Shown piece by piece: positions 29,587 to 38,793 of a stretch of DNA of 64,000 bases (position 1 is the first letter of the stretch; every line of letters starts with the position of its first letter). The notes beneath the pieces were generated by a model. The model did not search any database. It saw only the letters and a list, made by a program, of their open reading frames with translations, and was not told the origin of the DNA. Source of the DNA: Yersinia alsatica (GTDB taxonomy: Bacteria; Pseudomonadota; Gammaproteobacteria; Enterobacterales; Enterobacteriaceae). The position numbers and the translations under genes are program-made. The stretch spans positions 1 through 64,000 of the forward strand of contig NZ_CABHWW010000033.1 of assembly GCF_902170305.1 (NCBI RefSeq). The letters are read 5' to 3'.

Positions 29587-30075
29587 TTACAGAAAATCAT
29601 CTAATAGTGTTTGTAGTGCGAAAACAGTTGCTTGCAGCCGCACAGCATCACGGTCGCCGTGAAAAAGCTGTTTACGGGCCACAATCTGTCCTTCACCTGT
29701 TGCAACAGCAAACCATACCGTACCTACCGGTTTCTCTGCGCTACCGCCGTCTGGCCCAGCAATACCACTGATTGATATCGCAAAATCCGCATTGGCTTCC
29801 CGCAATGCGCCATGTGCCATTTCTTGCACAACGGTTTCACTCACTGCGCCATAACTTTCCAGCGTGCTTTCTTGCACACCCAGTAAATCATGTTTTGCGG
29901 CATTGCTGTAAGTCACAAAGCCGCGATCAAAATAAGCTGAGCTGCCTGCAATATCAGTCAGTGCCTTGGCAACCCAGCCACCAGTGCAAGATTCAGCACA
30001 AGTCACCCAAGCTCCGCGTTCCTTTAGCTTATTGCCGACTGCAATACTGAGTTGGCGTAATTGTTTCTCGTGCAT
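29587..30075 (-). CDS. pncC: Nicotinamide-nucleotide amidase PncC (CinA C-terminal family)
   Basis: Deamidates NMN to nicotinic acid mononucleotide in pyridine-nucleotide recycling. The 162-residue single-domain protein has the CinA C-terminal fold with AESCTGGWVAKALTDIAGSS, FVTYSNAAKHDLLGV and the block SGIAGPDGGSAEKPVGTVW. It lies just upstream of recA on the same strand, as in E. coli (ygaD). This gene marks the right end of the conserved core in this window. Confidence 0.94.
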   Translation of the reverse strand: MHEKQLRQLSIAVGNKLKERGAWVTCAESCTGGWVAKALTDIAGSSAYFDRGFVTYSNAAKHDLLGVQESTLESYGAVSETVVQEMAHGALREANADFAISISGIAGPDGGSAEKPVGTVWFAVATGEGQIVARKQLFHGDRDAVRLQATVFALQTLLDDFL

Positions 30076-30310
30076 TGTTCCCCCGACTCAACTGAGATTT
30101 TCTGTCGCCGATAGTAGCACTTCTTTCGGCTGTAGCGGCAACCGTGCTCAGTTATGCGAAACGCTTCGCAGGGTGCAATGAAAAAAAGCACTTTTCTGTA
30201 CAAAGCTTTACCTCAGGAACTCAGCTGTTAGTATCAAAATAAAGAGGATGCGGCTGGCGACATCTGCAATTCCGGTAATTTATCCGGAATGATGAACTAA
30301 GGACGTGACA

Positions 30311-31639
30311 GTGAAAAAAATTCTTAACGCCTTCTTCCCCCTTTATAGCGCCACCGTGTTGATGCTATTAGGCTCAGGTTTATTAACGACCTATATCTCG
30401 CTACGTCTCACGGCTATCCATGTCTCTGGGGCATTAATCGGGGCAATCATCGCCGCAAACTATATTGGTTTGGTGATCGGAGGCAAGGTCGGCCACTTCC
30501 TGATTGCACGGGTAGGCCATATCCGGGCTTATGTGGCCTGTGCCGGTATTATTACCGCCGCAGTGTTAAGTCATGGCCTTACTGAATATATCCCTGCGTG
30601 GGTGGTTCTGCGCTTGATTATTGGCCTCTGCATGATGTGCCAGTTTATGGTGTTAGAAAGTTGGCTCAATGATCAGGCGGAGTCTAATCAGCGCGGCACG
30701 GTGTTTGGTTTCTATATGGCAGCGACCTATGCCGGCATGGCATTGGGCCAAGTGGTATTAATGCTTCAGCCCGAATTGGGTTTAAGCACATTGATGATTA
30801 TCGCTCTATTTTTTGCCCTTTGTTTGGTGCCTGTCGCACTGACCACTCGCAGTAATGCCCAACAGATGTCCCCTGCCCCCATGGAGCTGAAATTCTTTAT
30901 CAGCTCGATTCCCAAAATACTGGCATCGACATTGGTTATCGGCATGATTGTCGGCTCGTTTTATGGCCTTGCACCGGTCTATGCCAGTCTGCAGTCGCTT
31001 TCTACCCAAGAAACTGGCCTGTTCATGGCGCTATCTATTTTTGCCGGTTTGGTTGCTCAGCTACCGCTAAGTTGGTTGTCAGACCGCTATAACCGTACGT
31101 TATTAATACGAATTAATGCTTTATTACTGGCACTAACTGCACTGCCCCTAGCCTTGGTGCCCCATATTTCGTTCCATTTTTTACTGGGTTTAGGTTTTGT
31201 CGTCAGTATGTTGCAGTTCACGCTTTATCCCTTGGTCGTAGCACTGGCCAATGATCTGATTGCGCCAGAACGACGAGTCTCACTCGCGGCGTGTTTATTG
31301 ATGTCATTTGGGGTGGGGGCCAGTATCGGGCCACTGGCTGTCGGTGCGCTAATTGCGCCTCTCGGCGGTAACATTCTGTACGCGTTCTTCTCACTCTGTG
31401 GTTTAAGCCTGATAGCATTCAGCCGAACCGTGAAACAGGATCAAGATGAATTTGTTAACGATGCCCCAGTGCCACATATGGCAATACCCGACAGCTTGGT
31501 CAGCTCCCCACTCTCTCCGGCGTTAAATCCAAGTTTTGATGAGCAATTAATCCACGACATTATGCCGCCGCCAGATCAACCGGAAGGAGAAAATGAACCC
31601 GAGGAAAATGCCTCAGAAAGTCATCCTAAAGAGCAGTAG
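30311..31639 (+). CDS. MFS transporter, YcaD-like, with extended acidic C-terminal tail
   Basis: A major-facilitator protein of about 442 residues with twelve predicted membrane segments and the MFS loop motif in the second half (LSWLSDRYNRTLLIRINALL). The order of motifs (SFYGLAPVYASL, GLFMALSIFAGLVAQLPLSWLSDR, FTLYPLVVALANDLI) resembles E. coli YcaD. After the last segment a hydrophilic Pro/Glu-rich tail of about 60 residues follows (MPPPDQPEGENEPEENASES). GTG at 30311 is preferred because AAGGA lies 7 nt upstream; GTG at 30305 is too close to it. A small hairpin (ATTCCGG/CCGGAAT, 30269-30290) lies in the leader. Substrate unknown. Confidence 0.78.
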   Translation: MKKILNAFFPLYSATVLMLLGSGLLTTYISLRLTAIHVSGALIGAIIAANYIGLVIGGKVGHFLIARVGHIRAYVACAGIITAAVLSHGLTEYIPAWVVLRLIIGLCMMCQFMVLESWLNDQAESNQRGTVFGFYMAATYAGMALGQVVLMLQPELGLSTLMIIALFFALCLVPVALTTRSNAQQMSPAPMELKFFISSIPKILASTLVIGMIVGSFYGLAPVYASLQSLSTQETGLFMALSIFAGLVAQLPLSWLSDRYNRTLLIRINALLLALTALPLALVPHISFHFLLGLGFVVSMLQFTLYPLVVALANDLIAPERRVSLAACLLMSFGVGASIGPLAVGALIAPLGGNILYAFFSLCGLSLIAFSRTVKQDQDEFVNDAPVPHMAIPDSLVSSPLSPALNPSFDEQLIHDIMPPPDQPEGENEPEENASESHPKEQ

Positions 31640-31723
31640 CGCTGAGTGTCAATTCGGTACTGCTTGTTATTTATTCGGCTTTGAATAAAAATACCAGCAT
31701 CAAGTAATTAGCGGGATGGAACC

Positions 31724-32668
31724 ATGTCGAGACAAGATGAGCAACGGTTGCTGGTGAAAATCGCCACGCTGTATTACACCGAAGGGATGAAGCAATCTGA
31801 GATTGCTGACAGCCTGCATTTATCTCAGTCTTTTGTATCCCGTGCGATAACTCGCTGCGTCAAAGAAGGCGTGGTTAAAATCAGTGTCATCCAGCCCGCT
31901 AACATGTTTATTGGCATCGAATCACGCATTCAAAAACACTATGGTATCGACCAGGCCATAGTGGTAGATATTGCCGATGACGCCAACCCAACACAGATAA
32001 AACAAGCTATTGGCTCCGCGGCAGCGCACTACATGCAAACCAGTATTCGTCCAAATGATATGGTGGGTATCTCTTCGTGGAGCAGTACCATCCGGGCGAT
32101 GGTTGATAATCTTCACCCCCTTAACATCAAAACCAGCGGTGTTATCCAATTATTGGGCGGAGTTGGCCCCAACGGTAATGTGCAGGCCACATTGTTAACT
32201 CAATCATTGGCAGATATTTTAAATTGCCCGGCTTATTTACTGCCAGCACAAAGTATTGAGCGCTCAACAGAAGATCGTGCCCGCTTAATCTCCAGCGGCG
32301 AAGTCGCGGAAGTAGTGAATAAATTTTCTGAAGTGGATCTGGCACTCGTCGGTATTGGCGATCTGGAGCCTTCACAATTGTTGAAAAACTCCGGTAACTA
32401 TTACCACGAAGAGATGCTGAAATTGCTGGCAGAGCGCGGTGCCGTAGGTGATTTATGTCTGCATTACTTTGATGCCGCGGGTAACGCGGTACTCAGTGAC
32501 GAAGAAGATCCGGTGATTGGTATGTCATTACCGCAATTGCGGGCCTGTCCACGGGTCGTGGCACTGGCGGGCGGGATAGGTAAAAGTGCCGCCATCCGCG
32601 GCGCGCTGAATGGCAGCTATATTGATGTATTGATTACCGACAGATTAACCGCCGAGACATTGCTGTAG
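31724..32668 (+). CDS. SorC-family sugar-responsive transcriptional regulator
   Basis: A 314-residue regulator with an N-terminal helix-turn-helix (about 12-55, LYYTEGMKQSEIADSLHLSQSFVSRAITR) and the C-terminal SorC sugar-phosphate sensor domain (about 58-314, with VQLLGGVG-type and ALVGIGDLEPSQL segments, ending VVALAGGIGKSAAIRGALNG). The family binds phosphorylated sugars and controls adjacent catabolic operons. It converges on the end of the eight-gene minus-strand sugar operon and is its most likely regulator. It lies 84 bp after the MFS gene. Confidence 0.85.
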   Translation: MSRQDEQRLLVKIATLYYTEGMKQSEIADSLHLSQSFVSRAITRCVKEGVVKISVIQPANMFIGIESRIQKHYGIDQAIVVDIADDANPTQIKQAIGSAAAHYMQTSIRPNDMVGISSWSSTIRAMVDNLHPLNIKTSGVIQLLGGVGPNGNVQATLLTQSLADILNCPAYLLPAQSIERSTEDRARLISSGEVAEVVNKFSEVDLALVGIGDLEPSQLLKNSGNYYHEEMLKLLAERGAVGDLCLHYFDAAGNAVLSDEEDPVIGMSLPQLRACPRVVALAGGIGKSAAIRGALNGSYIDVLITDRLTAETLL

Positions 32669-32709
32669 CTATATAACTATATGGCTAGTCATATAATTAT
32701 GCGATTAAA

Positions 32710-32727
32710 CGCACCCTCCGTGGTGCG
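32710..32727. terminator. Hairpin between the SorC-type gene and the isomerase gene
   Basis: CGCACC and GGTGCG form a 6-bp stem with a 6-nt loop in the gap between two convergent genes. Short T stretches follow on either strand (TTTATT on plus, TTTAAT on minus), so it may act in both directions, weakly. Confidence 0.5.
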
Positions 32728-32757
32728 GATTTATTGTCTATCTAAACGCGAACGCTC

Positions 32758-34179
32758 TTACTTTGCATGCCAGTAGCAATCAACACCCAGATATTTACTG
32801 AATGCTTCTTGCAGCACTTGAGCTGTTGCTGAATGGTTCATCGCCACATGGTGCTCGAAACCATTATTGCAGATATGAGTCAGTAAACTTTCCAACTGTG
32901 GCACTTCAACCACCGCACGGCACCCCACGGTGTCTAATTCGTCACTCACAGAGCGCCCTTCGCCAACATAAGCCCGTACCTGGCCGGTAAAATCATCGGA
33001 AGATAGCCGGAAATAGGTCAAAGGCCCGGACTTCATCCGACCATGAACGGCACCGCATGTATTCTCACAGCCCACGGTTGTGCCGATAATATCAGCGGTA
33101 CCCATGGTTGAACTTTCCAGACTTTCACTGGCAAAGTTACCGCAATGGAATAGCACGCATTTATCACGCTCAGCGCCAAAGTTATTGTTCCAGTCAGCAA
33201 TAGAGGCCGGAGCCAGAGAGCAACTCGCCAGCGCATACATCGACAATGCCCCCATGACATCCACTTCGCAGGCACTTGGCATCAATTGCCCTGACATCAC
33301 ACTCATGATGGAACAGACGTTAATGCCCAGATTCTGTTGCAATGAGGTCCAGCACTGCATGGCCGTAGTATCAATATCATTGGCAATAATCCATTCACTG
33401 ATAACCACAAACAATTTTGCCATTTTGTGCAATTTATCTTGTGGGATAGCGCTGGTATCGCCATTGGCTTTTAACAGTGCCAGTTTTTCACCGACCCGGA
33501 TGTCGTTATCACTGAGATTGGCAACCCGGAAAAACACCTCGGATAAATCGAGGGTTTCAACCGTAATCCCCAAATTCTCCAATAGCTTCTCACTGTAACG
33601 TACAGTATTGAAGTTAGTCGGACGGGCACCGATAGCGCCAACCCGCACCCGTTTCATGGCATGAACCACGCGGCATAGCTGCACAAACTGTTCGACATCA
33701 CGGCTAAAGATTTCACTGTTTAAGCTACAAACATGCTGTTTCGTCAATGTGAATGGAATGCCGTATTGGCGCAGGTTATTGCACAGTGATATTTTGCCGC
33801 AGAAGCTGTCACGACGTGTCGCCAGCCCCATTTTATCCAATGCATCTTCTTCTGCTTGTACCAACACAGGCACTTTAAGGCCAGAGAGACGGATAGCATC
33901 AGAGACACTTTTTTCGTCACCAAAATTGGGCAGAATGACCACCACGCCGTGGATCTCTTCGCTATGCTTACGGAATAACTCGGCACACACTTTAGCATCG
34001 CGCCAGTTTTCTACCCCACCCAATGGGGTCTGCTCCTCATTGAGCATAATAGTGTTAATTCCCAGGCGATCGAACAGTGCCTGTGCATCACGGCGCGCGT
34101 CTGCCACGAGATAGCTTGGGAAGAACCCCCGGTTGCCGATAATCACCGCAAAAGTTAACTTACGAGGTATTGCTGACAT
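32758..34179 (-). CDS. L-fucose/L-arabinose isomerase-family protein (sugar isomerase)
   Basis: A 473-residue protein of the FucI/AraA-type aldose-ketose isomerase superfamily, not closely like the fucI gene further right. It has an N-terminal Rossmann-like part (AVIIGNRGFFPSYLVADARRDAQALFDRLG), a central part (KRVRVGAIGARPTNFNTVRY; CEVDVMGALSMYALA) and the C-terminal substrate region (GTTVGCENTCGAVHGRMKSGPLTY). The start is the ATG 7 nt after AGGAG; an ATG two codons earlier is too close. It is the last gene of the operon, 20 bp after the kinase. Inferred role: first step, aldose to ketose. D-apiose to D-apulose is possible, but the substrate is not known from sequence. Confidence 0.72.
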   Translation of the reverse strand: MSAIPRKLTFAVIIGNRGFFPSYLVADARRDAQALFDRLGINTIMLNEEQTPLGGVENWRDAKVCAELFRKHSEEIHGVVVILPNFGDEKSVSDAIRLSGLKVPVLVQAEEDALDKMGLATRRDSFCGKISLCNNLRQYGIPFTLTKQHVCSLNSEIFSRDVEQFVQLCRVVHAMKRVRVGAIGARPTNFNTVRYSEKLLENLGITVETLDLSEVFFRVANLSDNDIRVGEKLALLKANGDTSAIPQDKLHKMAKLFVVISEWIIANDIDTTAMQCWTSLQQNLGINVCSIMSVMSGQLMPSACEVDVMGALSMYALASCSLAPASIADWNNNFGAERDKCVLFHCGNFASESLESSTMGTADIIGTTVGCENTCGAVHGRMKSGPLTYFRLSSDDFTGQVRAYVGEGRSVSDELDTVGCRAVVEVPQLESLLTHICNNGFEHHVAMNHSATAQVLQEAFSKYLGVDCYWHAK

Positions 34180-34199
34180 ATGCATACTCCTAGTGTGGG

Positions 34200-35723
34200 T
34201 TATTTCGGCTGGAAACGCGCGCGCGCGATGGCCGATTGCCAGAGGCAATAGTTATCTTGCATCTCCGCGCTTTGAGCGCGCGGTTCGATGTATTCCACTT
34301 CACGGGGGAGGGCCGCCAGTTGCTGGCTATCCTGCCACCAGCCAAGGGTTTTCCCGCCTAAATAAGCCGCCCCCAGTGCTGACACTTCTGCGGTGTGGTT
34401 GCGTATCAAGGTGCGCTGAAGTAAATCGGCCTGAAACTGCATCAGCCAGCGGTTGCTGGTAGCGCCGCCATCAACACGTAACTGTTCGAGGCGGTGATGA
34501 CCGGCTTGCTCCATAGCAAAAAAGACATCCGCGATTTGATAGGCGACAGACTCCAACCCGGCGCGGGCCAATACTGCCGGGGTGGTAGCATCGGTCAGAC
34601 CACAAAATAGACCGCGCGCCTGACTGTCCCAATAAGGTGCGCCCAGTCCTGATAATGCCGGGACAAAATAGACCCCTTGATTACCCGATTGGCTTTGTGC
34701 CATTTCGGTCAGAAGCGCTAAGTCAGTGATCCCCAACATGCGCGAAACCCACGCTACCCCAGAGCCGGTATGGGTGATATTGCCTTCGAGGGCATAACGC
34801 AACTCGCCATCATGCCAGGCAATGGTGGTGCTCAGCCCATTGCTCTGCGCGCTGGGTTGTTTCACGGTGGTCATCAGAGAGGAGCCGGTACCATAAGTGG
34901 CTTTGATTTCACCGGCGCGGTCACCGCCCTGCCCATAGAGCGCGGCATGTGAATCACCAATTTGTGCCACTATCGGCACACCTTGGCTCAGACCGATAAT
35001 GCCAGTATTTCCGGTATGTCCGTGGATAGCCGCTGAGGGTAAAACCGCGGGTAAACAGAGGCTGGGGATGCCAAATAACGCCAACAGGTCAGGGTCCCAC
35101 TGGCCTGAATGGATATTAAATAGTTGAGTACGGGCGGCATTGGAAAAGTCGGTAGAGAAACTTTGCCCGCCACTGAGTTGCCAGGTCAGCCAACAATCGA
35201 TGGTGCCAACACAGAGCTCGCCGTGGGCTGCACGCTCCACACCTTGTGGGATGTCCGCCAGCATGCCATGGACCTTGGCTGCCGGGAACAAAGGGTCAAT
35301 CTGTAACCCAGTGCGCTCCGCGACCATTGCCGCTTCGGGTAACTGGCTCAGTGCCTGACAGAAAACCTCTGAGCGCCGACACTGCCAGCTCACCACTGGG
35401 GTGAGTGGCTTCCCGGTTTCGCGCTCCCAAATAAGCACTGATTCGCGCTGGTTACTGATTGCGACACCCGCAATTCTGGCGCCAGCCAGTTGGCTCAGGC
35501 AGCCTTCAATGGCCAACGAAACAGCTTGCCAGATAGCCAGTGGGTCCTGCTCCGCCCAGCCGGGACGCGGGTGCTCTAGCAATAAGGGAACCGCAGCTTT
35601 GGCCCGAATCTGCCCAGCCGTGTCGACCGCTATGGCCTTAGCATTAGTGGTGCCTTCATCAATCGCTAAAATAATCGGCATCGCTTGTCGGCTCGGCGAT
35701 TCTGTCTTTCTACTCAGCGGCAT
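34200..35723 (-). CDS. FGGY-family carbohydrate kinase
   Basis: An ATP-dependent sugar kinase of the glycerol/xylulose/fuculose kinase family, 507 residues. The FGGY_N domain opens with AIDEGTTNAKAIAVD (phosphate-binding loop) and contains NQRESVLIWERETG. The FGGY_C domain has GQGGDRAGEIKATYGTGSSLM, GLGAPYWDSQARG and RVDGGATSNRWLMQFQADLL. The start follows GGGGAG three bases after the transketolase subunit gene, so translation is coupled. It probably phosphorylates the ketose made by the isomerase to feed the adjacent transketolase; an apulose kinase role would fit. Overall motifs are GlpK/XylB-like. Confidence 0.85.
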   Translation of the reverse strand: MPLSRKTESPSRQAMPIILAIDEGTTNAKAIAVDTAGQIRAKAAVPLLLEHPRPGWAEQDPLAIWQAVSLAIEGCLSQLAGARIAGVAISNQRESVLIWERETGKPLTPVVSWQCRRSEVFCQALSQLPEAAMVAERTGLQIDPLFPAAKVHGMLADIPQGVERAAHGELCVGTIDCWLTWQLSGGQSFSTDFSNAARTQLFNIHSGQWDPDLLALFGIPSLCLPAVLPSAAIHGHTGNTGIIGLSQGVPIVAQIGDSHAALYGQGGDRAGEIKATYGTGSSLMTTVKQPSAQSNGLSTTIAWHDGELRYALEGNITHTGSGVAWVSRMLGITDLALLTEMAQSQSGNQGVYFVPALSGLGAPYWDSQARGLFCGLTDATTPAVLARAGLESVAYQIADVFFAMEQAGHHRLEQLRVDGGATSNRWLMQFQADLLQRTLIRNHTAEVSALGAAYLGGKTLGWWQDSQQLAALPREVEYIEPRAQSAEMQDNYCLWQSAIARARFQPK

Positions 35724-35725
35724 AG

Positions 35726-36670
35726 TTACTCCCCCCGGCAAAACCGCAAAGCGCGAGCCACAATGCCTGCTGCATCAAAACCATGATAGGCACGCATATC
35801 CGCCCTATCGGCAGCAATGGCATAACTTCCGTCTGGAATTCCCAATCTAACCAAGGGAATGCCGCTCCCCGCTTCGGCCAACACCTCAGCCACCAGACTG
35901 CCCACTCCGCCATTAATATTGTGCTCTTCGATGGTAATCACCCGCTGGCTGTTTTGGAGGATAGCTAACAGTTGCTGAGTATCACACGGGCGAATAGAAG
36001 AAACATTGACCACCGCAGCAGAAACATTGTTGTCTGCCAGCATGGCTGCTGCACTAACAGCCTCATGCACTGTAGAACCCATAGCTACCAGAGTAATATC
36101 CTGACCTTGTTGCAAAACATCAATTTGGCCGGGGGTGAACTGGTAATGTTCATCATGCAGTGGCGGCAATGATTTACCGTCCAGACGGATATAGACCGGC
36201 CCAACATGCTGGAGGGCATAATCGATTATCTGGCGGCACTCTTGTGGGTCAGATGGCGCATAAATTTCAATATTGCCAAAACCACGTAAGATAGCGATAT
36301 CATCAATACAGTGATGAGTGCTCGCCAGCGGCCCATAGCTGGCACCTGAGTTAAGGCCAAACAGTTTTACATTGCTGTTGTTGTAGCAAACATCAATTTT
36401 AAGCTGCTCATTGGAGCGGGAAATCAGGAATGGCGCAGCATTGCAGGTCACCGCCACTTTGCCCCCCATGGATAACCCCACCGCGGTGCCCACCATGGCT
36501 TGCTCGGCAATACCGACGTTAACCACCCGGTCAGGGAAACGCGCCATAAAAGGCCCGATTTTCGCTGTCGAGGTTGAGTCAGCCACCACAGGCACCAGAT
36601 CCACGCCGCTGTCGACGGCTTTAATAAACTGCTCGACCATCACTGCGGCCAAATGTTCTGCATTACTCAT
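35726..36670 (-). CDS. Transketolase, C-terminal subunit (Pyr and C domains)
   Basis: The 314-residue half of a split thiamine-diphosphate transketolase. It carries the pyrimidine-binding domain with the catalytic Glu in RVVNVGIAEQAMVGTAVGLSMGG and the C-terminal transketolase domain (TLVAMGSTVHEAVSAAAML to VITIEEHNINGGVGSLVAEVLAE). It overlaps the end of the N-subunit gene by 8 bp, a sign of stoichiometric co-translation. A dedicated transketolase beside a sugar kinase suggests the phosphorylated product is not handled by the housekeeping enzyme. The known precedent is the apulose-4-phosphate transketolase pair AptA/AptB. Confidence 0.88.
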   Translation of the reverse strand: MSNAEHLAAVMVEQFIKAVDSGVDLVPVVADSTSTAKIGPFMARFPDRVVNVGIAEQAMVGTAVGLSMGGKVAVTCNAAPFLISRSNEQLKIDVCYNNSNVKLFGLNSGASYGPLASTHHCIDDIAILRGFGNIEIYAPSDPQECRQIIDYALQHVGPVYIRLDGKSLPPLHDEHYQFTPGQIDVLQQGQDITLVAMGSTVHEAVSAAAMLADNNVSAAVVNVSSIRPCDTQQLLAILQNSQRVITIEEHNINGGVGSLVAEVLAEAGSGIPLVRLGIPDGSYAIAADRADMRAYHGFDAAGIVARALRFCRGE

Positions 36671-37493
36671 CGCTCAATTCCTCCAGTGCCAGATCAATTT
36701 CAGCGCCTTTCGGCACCCGGTGATGCCACTCCACGCGCCCTTGAATAAAGGAGATTCCGGCACCTTTTTCGGTGTTGGCAATCACCACATGGGGCTTACC
36801 TTTCGGTTGTAAAGCTTCGAGAGTTTCCACCACCGATTGCATGTTATTACCCTGACATTCCGTAACTTGCAGACCGAATGCCTGCCATTTATCTGCCAGC
36901 GGATCGGTATTCATAATCGATTTGGTGGTGCCTGCCAGCTGGAGTTTATTTTTGTCGTTAATGATGATGAGGTTATCTAGCTGATAGTGAGCGGCCACTA
37001 ACGCGGCTTCCCAATTACTACCTTCAGCCAACTCACCATCACCGGTTAAAACAAATACCCGCCGCTGGCTATTCGCGCGTTTTGCCGCCAATGCGATCCC
37101 CACTGCGACAGGTAAACCGTGGCCCAAAGCACCGGTATTTAATTCAATCCCTGGTGTTTTATGTTTGACCGGATGGCCCGGCAGATGTGAGTTAGCGTGC
37201 TGGTAAGTTGCCAACCATTCTTCAGGGAAATATCCCGCCTCCGCCAGACAGCAGTAATAACCGCCCACGGCGTGTCCCTTCGATTGCACATAGATATCGC
37301 GTTCAGGATCGGTAAGCCGTTCGGGAGCACAATTAAGGATGCGGAAATAGAGTGCAGTCAGAATCTCTACTTGCGAAAGATCAGCACCGGTGTGCCCCCC
37401 AGCAGGGCTGTTCGCATTGAGCAGGACGATCCGGCGACGGATAGCCCGTGCCTTTTTCACCAGCTCATCGACTGACAGTGAATACGGATTCAT
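36663..37493 (-). CDS. Transketolase, N-terminal subunit (ThDP pyrophosphate domain)
   Basis: The 276-residue N-terminal half of the split transketolase. It contains NSPAGGHTGADLSQVEILTAL, SKGHAVGGYYCCLAEAGYF and the ThDP/metal signature GDGELAEGSNWEAALVAAHY...IINDKN. Together with the next gene it should form an A2B2 enzyme that transfers a two-carbon unit to an aldose phosphate such as glyceraldehyde 3-phosphate. The start follows AGAGAGG. It is separated from the permease gene by 181 bp, the largest gap in the operon. Confidence 0.88.
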   Translation of the reverse strand: MNPYSLSVDELVKKARAIRRRIVLLNANSPAGGHTGADLSQVEILTALYFRILNCAPERLTDPERDIYVQSKGHAVGGYYCCLAEAGYFPEEWLATYQHANSHLPGHPVKHKTPGIELNTGALGHGLPVAVGIALAAKRANSQRRVFVLTGDGELAEGSNWEAALVAAHYQLDNLIIINDKNKLQLAGTTKSIMNTDPLADKWQAFGLQVTECQGNNMQSVVETLEALQPKGKPHVVIANTEKGAGISFIQGRVEWHHRVPKGAEIDLALEELSDE

Positions 37494-37674
37494 GACATTA
37501 CCTCTCTTTAATTTTCATCCGTCAGTGAATTTTTACTCACTTCGGAATATTTATTCCTGATGGCGCTAAAAAATAGCTTTCATCAAGCCTGTCCGGAAGT
37601 TGTCCTCCGGCATGACATCTTTCGTGTTCTGTGGTCAGGAGACGGTGACTGCTCCTGTCGCCGTTATCAGCGTT
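37494..37674 (-). other. 181-bp spacer inside the sugar operon
   Basis: No credible gene. On either strand the segment 37593-37610 can fold as CCGGA-N8-TCCGG, and a weaker inverted repeat (GGAG...CTCC) lies about 37637-37655. These could be RNA processing or attenuating structures between the transport genes and the enzyme genes. No terminator T run was seen. Confidence 0.35.
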
Positions 37675-38793
37675 TTATACCTGCTCGCTCTTGCCGACTT
37701 GCGCCACCACGCCAGACTTTTGCGAGACGATGGCGGCCTTGTGCTGCATCCGGTTTTGCATCTGGTCGATAATGACGGCCACAATAATCACGATCCCTTT
37801 GATAACCATTTGCCAAAATTCGCTAACCCCCATCATGACCAACCCATCAGCCAGAATGCCGATAACAAATGCACCAATCAGTGTTCCCAGAATGGTACCG
37901 CGGCCTCCGGCCAGCGAAGTCCCGCCGAGCACCACGGCGGCAATGGCATTCATCTCAAAGCCACTGCCATTTGCCGGATGGCTCGCCACCAGTTGAGCAG
38001 AAACAATGATCCCGGCAATCGCCGCACAGAAGCCGGATATGGTGTACACCCACACTTTGACCTGCCGCACTTTAACGCCAGAAAGTTCGGCAGCGCGTTC
38101 GTTATCACCGATGGCATAGACATGGCGACCAAAAGGCAGGCGGCGTGCAACATAGGCAATGACTAATGCCAGAATGAACATGATCCAGATAGCAATCGGC
38201 AAGCCTAGCAACGTGCCTGAGCCCAACAGATCAAAGCCGGTATTCCCCAGTTGCGGATTCCCTTGTAAGCCAGGGAAAGTCTCACCACCGGAAATCAGCA
38301 TTGCCGCGCCGCGCACCACATACATGGTGCCGAGGGTGCAGATGAAAGGCGCGACGTTATAGCGGGTAATTATCCAGCCATTGACCGCACCAATCAGCGC
38401 CCCGATAACCAATACCACCGGCACCACCACCCAAACACTTGGGAAGATGGCAATACCAAACATCGGTAAAACAATACCTTGGGTAATCATCCAGCCAGCA
38501 ATCATGCCGCACAGCCCCAAGGTGGCCCCGATAGACAGGTCAATACCGGCGGTGATAATGACAAAAGTGATGCCTAAGGCGAGGAAAGCATTAATCGCGA
38601 TATGCTTCACCATAATGATCAGGCTACCGGTCGCCAGAAACCCCGGAACCATCACCGAGAAGAAGCCAAGAATCAGGAACAGGGCAATAAAAGTGCGCAT
38701 CTTTAGCAGAAGCAGCAGCATGTTTTCCCGTGACCACGACGCTCCACCGGGCTGGTGACTCGCCAACGCAGTGCCAGTTGTTGCTTTCATCAT
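37675..38793 (-). CDS. Ribose-type ABC transporter permease (RbsC family)
   Basis: A 372-residue inner-membrane permease with about eight to ten membrane segments of the BPD_transp_2 family. It has LGITFVIITAGIDLSIGATLGLCGMIAG near the N-terminal third, the family motif AIGDNERAAELSGVKV and the conserved GGTSLAGGRGTILGTLIGAFVIG. N- and C-terminal hydrophilic extensions are longer than in RbsC of E. coli (321 residues). It overlaps the ATPase gene by 4 bp (ATGA). Confidence 0.9.
   Translation of the reverse strand: MMKATTGTALASHQPGGASWSRENMLLLLLKMRTFIALFLILGFFSVMVPGFLATGSLIIMVKHIAINAFLALGITFVIITAGIDLSIGATLGLCGMIAGWMITQGIVLPMFGIAIFPSVWVVVPVVLVIGALIGAVNGWIITRYNVAPFICTLGTMYVVRGAAMLISGGETFPGLQGNPQLGNTGFDLLGSGTLLGLPIAIWIMFILALVIAYVARRLPFGRHVYAIGDNERAAELSGVKVRQVKVWVYTISGFCAAIAGIIVSAQLVASHPANGSGFEMNAIAAVVLGGTSLAGGRGTILGTLIGAFVIGILADGLVMMGVSEFWQMVIKGIVIIVAVIIDQMQNRMQHKAAIVSQKSGVVAQVGKSEQV

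Noticed and set aside
37600-38166. 188-codon plus-strand frame opposite the permease gene
   Set aside because: It is the antisense of a well-supported membrane permease; its His/Asn-rich composition is typical of a reverse-strand shadow and it has no ribosome-binding site.
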